64,000 bases of DNA, taken from an uncultured Pirellula sp. (GTDB lineage Bacteria; Planctomycetota; Planctomycetia; Pirellulales; Pirellulaceae). The position numbers were made by a program, and so were the translations under genes. The stretch covers positions 1-64,000 of the forward strand of contig CAIOHR010000424.1 in NCBI GenBank assembly GCA_903858115.1. The letters run 5' to 3'. This document shows positions 26,193-35,000 of the stretch, in pieces (position 1 is the first letter of the stretch; each line of letters starts with the position of its first letter). The notes beneath the pieces are model-generated. The model was not told the DNA's origin and ran no database searches. It saw only the letters and a program-made list of their open reading frames with translations.

Positions 26193-27281
26193 TTATGGGT
26201 AAGGTGCTAGTTCTCGACCCATCAAATACGAAACCGTCGCGCGAACGATAGCCTCATCTCGCATCAAAAACGAATGCACCACAGGAAAGGTTTTGATCTC
26301 CGAGGCACCTTCGAGCATCGCTTCGTTAACCGTAACCACTCCATCATTGGGTTCATCGAGAAAGGGATTCTTTAGCGACGAGCTTGAGACGTCTCCAATC
26401 ACAATCGCGAACCTGCACGGAGGCGTTCCCAGCGAATGTTGCAGATTCTCCCATGCAGGCCCTAAATGCATTCCCGTCGAACCTGTGAGCGTCTCAAAAA
26501 GTCCCAATCGCGACAAAGACGCTGCAAACGCGGAACCTTGATTCGGTGGCCCGAGCATGACCACTCGATGCAACCGTTCAAGCATCTTTTGAGGATCGCC
26601 ATTGGCTTTCCATTGGCCAATCGCATGCCGAAATACAATATTGCCAAGGCTATGGCCAACAAAACTAATTCTTGGAGTTCCCGGCAGATTCTCGAGCAAC
26701 TCACGCATGGCCGCTGAGTGTTCGGCAATCGAGTCTCGCGTGCTCGCATACGTCATCGAGACGACACTTCGGCGAATCACGTGTTCCTCTATCTGATGGG
26801 AAGAAACGCGTTGAATCTCTTCTGCAATGGGCATCATGCTGCCATTGGATCGAAACAATCCGTGTGCCAACAAAATCACTTCATCTATCGCAGCAGGTGG
26901 CGTGGTCGTTTCTATGACTCGATTCATTTCGTCGAGCATAGCTTGTCGCCCTCCCCACGTTCTTCTAATCCCATTCGGATCGATCAGCCTCCAGTGATCT
27001 AGCGTGCTGTTGTATTGCACCTTCCAACCATGCCACCATCGATGATCTGTCCAAAACTGCTTTCCACCCAAAGTAGGCAGAGGCAAATTCCAACCTTTGA
27101 CCGTATCTTCCATCACTTTCCCTTCAACGGGCGGCAATTCTCCGGTTGGTGGCACTGGATCCACTGACGGCACTGCATCAACTGACGGCACTGCTTGCGA
27201 ATAGCAGCGACCTGCGAAATCAGAAAAGAACACCCACAGAAAACAAACAGAACACAAAGAACAAACACAGCTTGGTTTCAT
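26193..27281 (-). CDS. Secreted alpha/beta-hydrolase (lipase/esterase-like)
   Basis: A 362-residue protein with an N-terminal signal sequence (SLCSVCFLWVFFSDFAGRC) and a short Pro-rich repeat (AVPSVD twice, coded by a ctgacggcactg repeat). The core shows VILLAHGLFRSNGSM (oxyanion region), ISFVGHSLGNIVFRHAIG (nucleophile Ser), VVMLGPPNQGS, EPNDGVVTVNEA (acid Asp) and FPVVHSFLM (His). The order Ser-Asp-His and the GPPNQGS strand match DUF676/PGAP1-like lipases. Substrate is unknown. Confidence 0.82.
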   Translation of the reverse strand: MKPSCVCSLCSVCFLWVFFSDFAGRCYSQAVPSVDAVPSVDPVPPTGELPPVEGKVMEDTVKGWNLPLPTLGGKQFWTDHRWWHGWKVQYNSTLDHWRLIDPNGIRRTWGGRQAMLDEMNRVIETTTPPAAIDEVILLAHGLFRSNGSMMPIAEEIQRVSSHQIEEHVIRRSVVSMTYASTRDSIAEHSAAMRELLENLPGTPRISFVGHSLGNIVFRHAIGQWKANGDPQKMLERLHRVVMLGPPNQGSAFAASLSRLGLFETLTGSTGMHLGPAWENLQHSLGTPPCRFAIVIGDVSSSSLKNPFLDEPNDGVVTVNEAMLEGASEIKTFPVVHSFLMRDEAIVRATVSYLMGRELAPYP

Positions 27282-27370
27282 TTTTTCACTCCATTGAATG
27301 CATCATTGTACTTGGACTTCGTCCTTCGTTGTGCACCGTTTTATACCGCCCGCTACGGTTGTCGGCTGTG

Positions 27371-28255
27371 TCACAACTGTTCCAATGTAGGAGTCGCACT
27401 GCGATGTGCACAAACATACGATGCGACCCGGATCGCTTCTTCCAAAATGGTCGAAAACGGCTTTTGGTCGAGAATTCCTAACGATAGCACAGCCGAAAAA
27501 GCATCTCCAGCCCCAACTGTATCCACCACCTGAGTCTTCACCGCTGGCAACGAATGCCACTCGCCTGGTTTCGCCAGTATTGCTCCCTGGGGACCTCGAG
27601 TCAGAGCAACCCACGACAATTGGAACTTCGCGAGCAAGCAATCCAGCGCAGCAATCGGATCCGCCGGGAGAGCGAATCGCTTCGCAAGATACTCAAGTTC
27701 CTCATCGTTGAGCTTCAATGCGTTGGCGATTTCTAGAGATTGATCGATGATGTTGTCATCGACGAACGGGTATCGCAAATTGACATCGAAGAGCTTCAGG
27801 CAATCGGGGGATGTACTCTGAACAAACCTTTGGATGGTTTCTCTGGAGACTGGCTCTCGTTGTCCGAGCGAACCAAAACAAACGACTGCCGCATCTTTTG
27901 CGATTCGATCCAAGGACTCGGTCCATTGGAGATGGTCCCACGCAGCGTCCTCAACGAATCGATAGGAGGCAACTCCTTGGCTGTCGAGTTCGACAAGCAC
28001 TTGGCCTGTGACTTTCTCGCTGGTTCCTATGTTTGCAACGTCGACATTCTTTTCTCGGATCAATCGAATCGCATCATTGCCGAGCGAATCGTTTCCCACG
28101 CAGCTTACCACCCCGACTCGCACGCGATCCCCCCCAAGCCCTGCCGCCGCGCACGCAAAGTTCGTAGGGGCACCTCCCAAACACGCGCCGGATGGAAACA
28201 CATCCCAAAGGATCTCTCCAATTCCCAGGATCAGCGGTTTCTTCGCGTTGTTCAT
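27371..28255 (-). CDS. PfkB-family carbohydrate kinase (fructokinase-like)
   Basis: A 294-residue ribokinase-fold sugar kinase. The N-terminus GIGEILWDVFPSGACLGGAPTNFA and FVEDAAWDHL match fructokinase-type PfkB proteins. The catalytic and ATP-site signature is VVDTVGAGDAFSAVLSLG (Asp in GAGD). It is the last gene of a four-gene minus-strand run (epimerase, aldo/keto reductase, dehydrogenase, kinase) with a 17-bp gap to the dehydrogenase. In that context it may phosphorylate a ketose or a 2-keto-3-deoxy sugar acid, but the substrate is inferred only. Confidence 0.85.
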   Translation of the reverse strand: MNNAKKPLILGIGEILWDVFPSGACLGGAPTNFACAAAGLGGDRVRVGVVSCVGNDSLGNDAIRLIREKNVDVANIGTSEKVTGQVLVELDSQGVASYRFVEDAAWDHLQWTESLDRIAKDAAVVCFGSLGQREPVSRETIQRFVQSTSPDCLKLFDVNLRYPFVDDNIIDQSLEIANALKLNDEELEYLAKRFALPADPIAALDCLLAKFQLSWVALTRGPQGAILAKPGEWHSLPAVKTQVVDTVGAGDAFSAVLSLGILDQKPFSTILEEAIRVASYVCAHRSATPTLEQL

Positions 28256-28272
28256 TGTCTAGGTCCGTGACG

Positions 28273-29301
28273 TTACGTGACGTGGATCATCGCTTTCATG
28301 ACGCCTGCTTCGGGATTCAACCAATTCGGAAACACTTCGGGAACCTCTTCAAAGACACCATGATGGGTGATCCAAGTGTCGGTGTTGATCTGATGGCTTT
28401 CGATCAATGAAATGATCCGAACAAAATCGCGAGACAACGCATTCCGACTCGCAAGCAGCGTTAACTCGCGACGATGCAGGAACGGAGCGTGAGGAAATTC
28501 GAGATTCTGTTGCGTGATTCCTACATAGACAATCCTCGCTGCAAAAGCTGCAAACTCAAATGCTCGAACCATCGATCGATTGTTCCCAGTCGCATCAATC
28601 ACGAGATCCGCTCGTTGATGATCGGTCAACTGTTCGAGCCGTAGAATGTCCGTTTCTGAACCGTCGATCAAGATCGTATCCGGTACGCCCATTTGGTCTC
28701 GGACGAATGCCAAACGTGATTCGCTGATATCTGCTACGATCGACCGTGCGCCCGATAGCTTCACAAACTCGAGCACCGACAATCCGATCGGGCCTGCACC
28801 CAGGATTAATACGTTCTCTCCCGCTTTCGCTTGTCCGCGATCAACAGCGTGACATCCGATCGCCAATGTTTCAACCAATGCGGCTTGTTCGAAAGTTAGC
28901 TTGTTTGCAAGATGCAGTTTCCGAGCTGGCAAAACAATGCGTTCCGTCAGTCCGCCATCGCACATGACACCGAGGGTCTTGTGATGCTCGCAGCAGTTGG
29001 TAAAGCCCCTTCGGCAAGAATAGCACTGTTGGCAATTGATGTAAGGTTCCACACAGCATCGATCTCCCACCTGAACATTTGAAACCCCTACTCCAAGTGC
29101 TAGAACCTCGACACCCAGTTCATGCCCCGGGATTCTGGGATAGGAAAAGAAGGGAAATTTTCCCAAGTATCCGCCGAGATCGGTGCCGCACACGCCGACA
29201 CGATGGACCCGAACCAGCACTTCGCCCGGCCCGGGCGCCTTGGGTTCAGCGATGTCGATTTGCTTCCAAAGCTTCGGCTCAACTAGTTGTAACGCTTTCA
29301 T
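28273..29301 (-). CDS. Zinc-dependent alcohol dehydrogenase (MDR family)
   Basis: A medium-chain dehydrogenase of about 342 residues. Catalytic zinc ligands are in GVCGTDLGG and PGHELGVEV, structural zinc Cys residues in CQQCYSCRRGFTNCC, and the NAD site in VLILGAGPIGLS. ATG 29301 (MKALQL) is the conventional start. A TTG two codons upstream (29307) would overlap the aldo/keto reductase stop in a TTGA arrangement. Likely substrate is a polyol or sugar acid, given the neighbouring epimerase and kinase. Confidence 0.88.
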   Translation of the reverse strand: MKALQLVEPKLWKQIDIAEPKAPGPGEVLVRVHRVGVCGTDLGGYLGKFPFFSYPRIPGHELGVEVLALGVGVSNVQVGDRCCVEPYINCQQCYSCRRGFTNCCEHHKTLGVMCDGGLTERIVLPARKLHLANKLTFEQAALVETLAIGCHAVDRGQAKAGENVLILGAGPIGLSVLEFVKLSGARSIVADISESRLAFVRDQMGVPDTILIDGSETDILRLEQLTDHQRADLVIDATGNNRSMVRAFEFAAFAARIVYVGITQQNLEFPHAPFLHRRELTLLASRNALSRDFVRIISLIESHQINTDTWITHHGVFEEVPEVFPNWLNPEAGVMKAMIHVT

Positions 29302-29303
29302 GG

Positions 29304-30236
29304 TCAATTGTTCTCTGGAAGCCCTTCGAGATGGCTTATGTTATGGACAGGCTGTAGGATCTTCAGCACGTCGGCAAGTAGAGCAGGATCAACTGGGCTG
29401 TTGAGCCACTCGACCCATTTGCGAATATTGTTCGGGTTTGCACTTCCCGCGATCGTGGTCGCCAAATCGGGATGGGCGCAGGAAAAGTGGAGTGCCAAAT
29501 GCGCGATATCTACTCCTTGTTTTTCGCAGAAAATAGCCGCTTCGCGAGCCACGTTCTGAACTTCTTTTGAATCGCGATGCCAACTAGGGAGTGGTGCGTT
29601 GGTAAGTAACCGAGCTGCGAACGGGCCTGCATTCATTACCCCGATTCCTTTTTCTTGCATCGTCGGCAGGATGTCATCCACGAGTCGCGTGTTCTGAAGG
29701 GTGTATTGGTTGTAGGATAAAATGCAATCGAGTTCCGCTTCCCTTTGGATGACATCGAATATCTTCATGGGGTAACCACTGATACCGACGTAGCGAACCT
29801 TTCCAGACGCTTGAATCTTTCGGAGCGCGGGCAATGTCTCGTCGATAATTTGTCGAAGCGGAACGAATTCGATATCGTGGCAAAGAATGATATCCAAATG
29901 GTCGGTTCGCAAGCGATGCAAACTGACGTCGACACTTTCCGCTACACGTTTGGCAGAGAAGTCGAAGTGGTTCGCATCGAATCTTCCCAGCTTGGTACAA
30001 AGTAGATAGTTGCTGCGCGGGACTCCTTGCAAAGCAATGCCTAGCAATACCTCCGACATACCTCGTCCATAATAAGGGGACGTGTCGATCAGGTTTAATC
30101 CAAGCTCCAGCGCGACCCGGATGCTTTCGAAAACTTCGTCGAGCTGAACGCTTCGAAACTCAGCGCCAAGAGACGATGCACCAAAACTTAGCACGGGTAA
30201 TTCGAGGCCCGTTTTCCCCAGTATACGACGTTGCAT
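29304..30236 (-). CDS. Aldo/keto reductase (L-galactose/L-fucose dehydrogenase-like)
   Basis: A 310-residue AKR with the tetrad Asp and Tyr in LIDTSPYYGRGMSE, Lys in LLCTKLGRF and His in DIILCHDIEF. C-terminal ATTIAGSANPNNIRKWVEWL is the NADP-loop end. The pattern resembles L-galactose dehydrogenase and its bacterial relatives, which oxidise aldoses such as L-fucose or L-galactose. It is the second gene of the operon, 8 bp after the epimerase gene. Confidence 0.87.
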   Translation of the reverse strand: MQRRILGKTGLELPVLSFGASSLGAEFRSVQLDEVFESIRVALELGLNLIDTSPYYGRGMSEVLLGIALQGVPRSNYLLCTKLGRFDANHFDFSAKRVAESVDVSLHRLRTDHLDIILCHDIEFVPLRQIIDETLPALRKIQASGKVRYVGISGYPMKIFDVIQREAELDCILSYNQYTLQNTRLVDDILPTMQEKGIGVMNAGPFAARLLTNAPLPSWHRDSKEVQNVAREAAIFCEKQGVDIAHLALHFSCAHPDLATTIAGSANPNNIRKWVEWLNSPVDPALLADVLKILQPVHNISHLEGLPENN

Positions 30237-30244
30237 GTCGATCT

Positions 30245-31492
30245 TTATCCCAAGAAGAGTGGTTTCATGTGTCGGTCAAATAAGTTCGTCATCACTTGCT
30301 CCGAGACGATTTTCTCGTTGGCCTGGAGAAGATCGGTAAATCGCGAGCCATGTTTCGCTGCCACTTTGAAAGAGACGTGAAGCAATTGGCGAAAACTAGA
30401 ATTGAATTGTGGGTTGGCGGGTATATGCCGCAGCGCGTTGGCAAACTCTGGACCTGACCATGTTTGAACGGATTCTGCCGAGGGAAGCCGGCTTTTGTCG
30501 ATATCGATGACGCTAGCATAGGGGGCACAAAACTCATCGATGTGCGCTAGCGCGTAAGCGTAGATCTCCTTTGCCAGGGATAATCCGTCTCCGCCAGCTT
30601 CCGCCAGACCGATCAACTCTTCGAGCCACGTCGTCCCGGCTGTCTTGAGGTGGATGCCGGCTCCGGTGGATTCCAGGGAACGGCGAATGATGGGGTAGAG
30701 GCTAAATTTGTCGCTGCCACTATGAACGCTAAGTTTAAGATTCGCTGGTAATCCGAATTGTGCGATCGAATAAGCGATCACAGCCAAATCGCTGTTGAAC
30801 TCCTTTTCGAACTGAGACAGATCGCCAACATAATCGACACCCTTGTTAAATCGGCCCGTGAATTTGGGGGCGATCGTTTGCAAAGGAATCTTTTCTTCGG
30901 CCAATGCAGCCAGGATGATCAACAGTTCGGGGGGAGTTTGTGGCGAATCGGTTTCGTCCATGGAAACTTCGGTCACGAACTGGCCTCTGCCTTTCTCCGA
31001 TTCGATGTGACGGTAAATCAGCCCCGCTTCTTGAGCCGCAAGTAAATATTTTTGTGCGACACGGCGAACTTCACTCTCACTGATTTGAAGCGGCTCGATT
31101 CCCGGAATGGCAATTTTGCCAACGAGGCTTTTGTTCCGTGTCAGGAAAGCATCGACTTCACCTGCCGCAGGAGGCTTTCCGATCGAACTAGCCACATCGA
31201 TGGTGAAGAAGTTCGACGGTTCGATAAATCGGTCCACCGTCGCCAATTGAATGTGATCCGCATCGACATACCAACCTTTCGACCAGTTGCACTCTTGGAC
31301 GGCGCGTTTCGCAGACTCTAGAACGCTCTTTGGCTCGGAACCGATGAACGAGTGCTCGCGATTGGATTTGTTCCAGACCGGTACGACGGAAACACCGAAC
31401 GACTCTAGTTTTTGAAATGCTCGCAATTGCGCCGTGGCTTGATGGGCAAATCGATCTCCAACGCCGAAACTAAAACGCTCTAAAGTCAACAA
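30245..31492 (-). CDS. Tagaturonate epimerase-family protein (UxaE-like)
   Basis: A 415-residue protein starting at TTG 31492 (no better start upstream). The N-terminus FSFGVGDRFAHQATAQLRAF and the strings IAPKFTGRFNKGVDYVGD, LSVHSGSDKFSLYPI and HLKTAGTTWLEELIG match the UxaE/tagaturonate epimerase family, which interconverts D-tagaturonate and D-fructuronate. It is the first gene of a tight minus-strand operon with an aldo/keto reductase, a zinc dehydrogenase and a sugar kinase. The exact sugar acid is not proven by sequence. Confidence 0.8.
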   Translation of the reverse strand: MLTLERFSFGVGDRFAHQATAQLRAFQKLESFGVSVVPVWNKSNREHSFIGSEPKSVLESAKRAVQECNWSKGWYVDADHIQLATVDRFIEPSNFFTIDVASSIGKPPAAGEVDAFLTRNKSLVGKIAIPGIEPLQISESEVRRVAQKYLLAAQEAGLIYRHIESEKGRGQFVTEVSMDETDSPQTPPELLIILAALAEEKIPLQTIAPKFTGRFNKGVDYVGDLSQFEKEFNSDLAVIAYSIAQFGLPANLKLSVHSGSDKFSLYPIIRRSLESTGAGIHLKTAGTTWLEELIGLAEAGGDGLSLAKEIYAYALAHIDEFCAPYASVIDIDKSRLPSAESVQTWSGPEFANALRHIPANPQFNSSFRQLLHVSFKVAAKHGSRFTDLLQANEKIVSEQVMTNLFDRHMKPLFLG

Positions 31493-32063
31493 AGTCGCGG
31501 AACCTCAAATGACGAAATGTGGCAGCCCAACTACTTTTCCAGATGTCGTTGAAAGACTCGCTGCAGGGCGGCTGGGATTCTATCCAGTACCTTGCACATT
31601 ACAATTAGCCAGTAGGGGTGGATCCTACACGGAGAGTGTTGGATTAGGTCCGCGAATCCTAAATGCAGCATCGGCTGTCAGTTGAGCCCGAGAACTGGGC
31701 CGCGCTTGGTCAAGCGGCAAATATATGATTTTTGGATATCTTCATCAAAAACAACAGAATCGTTCAGCATTTGACTCAATCCAAAACACTCCGGGCTATT
31801 TCAGGCAGTTCCTTGAGCCCGTTTTGGAACTTCTTTAGGAATTCGGTCTCTAAACCCCGGATTCTCGGAAAAAACGTTAGGGACGGCGTATCTTGTGGAT
31901 AGGCTGGCCTGATTGGTTAATTTGGGAAGTCTGGGTAACATCTGATTGAAAAGCGGGTATTCTCCGACTACCCTCACTATACGGGCATTCAATGAGGCGA
32001 TTTCGTACCCTTGCTGAATTGTTCGATTAAAGCAATTCCTTCTTGTCTACGGTGGAAGAATAG
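31493..32063. other. Intergenic region, no gene recognised
   Basis: About 570 bp between the divergent UxaE-like and surface-protein genes. I find no tRNA, strong hairpin or credible ORF. A 56-codon frame from 31508 has no family match or clear Shine-Dalgarno. Promoters for both neighbours are expected here. Confidence 0.5.
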
Positions 32064-35000
32064 ATGACTGTTTCGCCAAATCGTCGGCCTCGCTCGCAAG
32101 CAATTCGTGGGGTTTCCAAACGTGCCGGAAAAAACTCACTTCTGCGCGGGCTTTTGATGGAGTCCCTCGAAAAGAGGGAGCTAATGGCATCGGACTTTAC
32201 GAACCCGTTCTATCCCATGGATGTCAACCGTGACAGTCGGATTTCTGCGTTGGACGCTTTGGTAGTCATCAATCGTCTCAATAAAGATGGGGCCATTCCC
32301 CTCGAAGGCCTAGGGTCGAATCCGCTCGGCACCGATATGATCGACGTGGATGGGGACAGTCATTTAAGTCCGCTCGACGCATTGTCTGTCATCAACTACA
32401 TCAACTCGGGACGAGCTGAAGGTGAATTGTCGCCGGTCGCAGGACTTCGTTACCGGTTTTTCCGAGCAAACGCGGATGGGACCATCGGTGCGGAGTTGGC
32501 TGATGTGATTTCCGGAAACAATCAACCAGACGTGGAAGTTAACGTCGGCGAACGGTTGATAGTACGGACGGAAATAACGGACTTGCGTAGTATTGCAAAC
32601 AACACAGGGACTCCCGTTGGCGTTTTTGCCGGCTACCACGATTTGAATTATTCGAATGATCCAACGGATCCATCGAATAACGGCGACTTGACGGCAGAGC
32701 GTCTCCGTTTTCAGTGGGGCGAATTTAATCGCTTGACCTTTGATCCAACGGTGAACGGTGGATCGGTGACGTTGCGCTATGATTCAGCCTCTGGTGAAGT
32801 GAGGCGGGCTACGATCACCCCGGCATTAAATGGATCAGGCACTGCAATTAACGCCGCAAACACAATACCTAGAATTAGAACCGCGTTGGAAGGCATTTTT
32901 GGAACAGGAAACGTCGGGGTGTTTTCTGCAGATGTTGTCAATCCGAGCAATGCCGATTTCCGAATCAGCTTTACAGGTAGTAGATCGCGGACGGATATTT
33001 TCCCGGAAGGTTTCATCGAATCCGATACGCTGACTACCCGTACGCCCGTGACGACCAAGGTAACACTCGTTACGCAGGTTGCGCCCAATCCAGCAACCGA
33101 CAAGGTTGTAACTCGGGCAGGGCTGAATCACAACATTAACAATGGACTCGACCTCGACGGCAACCAGAAACCACGCTTTACTAGTGGTCCTGAAGGAACG
33201 CTTTTGGGTGTTGGTACGACTAAGACCACGCTTCGAAGTATTGGCGGATTCGTCAATCTCACCAGTAATCAAACGGAAGATGTTGCAACCTCCTACTTGG
33301 GCGTGGTTGACTCTCTGTTTCAAGCGAGTGTAGCTGGCTTTGTCAGATTGGATGGAACAATTAGTCCGCTCGGAGGAGTTGAGGGGAACGCCGTTAGCAC
33401 TGGTATAGCGTTGCTTGGCGCACAGAATAGGTATCTTGTAGCTAGCGAGGTCGTGTTGCCGACCGCTTCCATTCGGATTATGGATCAGTTGAGTGCACGA
33501 CCTGCGACGTTCTTCGTGAATGAAGACTCGGGGCAATCTACTCAAAACCTTTCGAGCAATTGGACGGATCGGTCTGCGGCGACTTCACGCGGAATTGTAA
33601 GTGTCACACAACCCGCCGGTGGTACGGTAACTTTCGAGCCTAACGGTAGTATTGTTCGGTTTACGCCGAACCCAGATTTCAATGGGAACGCAGTCTTTAC
33701 CTATGTTCTAAGAAATAATCTCGGAATCGAAGCCACAGGCTTGGTTACTTTCACTGTAGCTTCTGTCAATGACGCCCCCAATGTTGTAGGCACGTCTTTC
33801 AGTGTGGCTGAAGACCTTGGGCCGGTTGCTATTGCACCCAATAGCATCTTTAATCCAGGTCCAGCAGACGAATCATCGCAAACCCTCGTTTTGGCAATTG
33901 TACAAGGCCCAACGGCAACTCAAGGAACAGCGAGTATCAACAACGGTACTGGTTCGCTCGAATTCACTCCAGCCTTGAACTTTTTTGGACCAGTTGTGAT
34001 CCAAGTAAGAGGAACAGACAACGGATCACCCGCAGCAAGTACAGTAGCGACTATCACGATCAATGTGACGCCAGTGAATGATGCTCCTGTTGTTTTGTCC
34101 AGTCAATTCAGTGTGCAGGAAGACGGAACGCTAACGGTAACTCCGAGCCAAATTTTCGCCCCAGGGCCAGAGAATGAGTCAAGTCAAACGGTGACTCTGT
34201 CTCTCGCGCAACCTGTTCCAGCAGGTGTTTCGATTAACGCTGCTGGAGCAATTGTCATCACTCCCCCAGCCAATTCGTTTGCACCAATTACTTTTGGAGT
34301 GACAGGCACAGACAACGGAACAAATCCAGACAACTTGTCTGCGAGTACGATTGCCACTATTACGGTAACTCCCGTGAACGATGGCCCAGATGCGGTCAAC
34401 GACAATTTGTCTGTCGTTGGTATCAATGCACCGCAAACGCTCAACGTATTGAGCAATGATAGCCCAGGTCCAGGTGAAGAACTAATCGATACCATTCGCG
34501 TAACGAGTATCACAGAGCCAAGAGATTCCGTAACAAATAACATCATCGGAACCTTGGCGATTGGACCGAATGGCGCCAATGTTGTTTATACTCCGCCAGG
34601 AGATGTTTTCGATCGAACTATTAGATTCTCGTACACGATAACTGACGGTGGGGGGTTGACGGATTCGGCTACGGTTTCCGTGTATGTTGCTCCACCAGCA
34701 CGTCCCTACGCACTCGACGATAGCTTCACCGTTGCTGAAGACAGCAGTGCAACAACGATGGATGTGTTGTTAAATGACTTCGCCAATGAAGGATCTGGCA
34801 AAACCCTGGTTTCCATCGGAACCATCGCTGGTTCGCAAGGAACTTTGACCCAGCAAGGCAACGTCGTTTCATTCCGACCTGCAGCCGATTTCTTCGGACA
34901 AGTGACATTTACTTACGTCATGTCCTCAGGCACACCAGAACCTGGAAGTCGTCTTCAAGCCACAGCAACGGTTTTGGTCACCGAAGTAAATGACCCGCCA

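Noticed and set aside
31508-31682. 56-codon ORF in the 570-bp gap
   Set aside because: No family match, no Shine-Dalgarno, and it is in a divergent promoter region.
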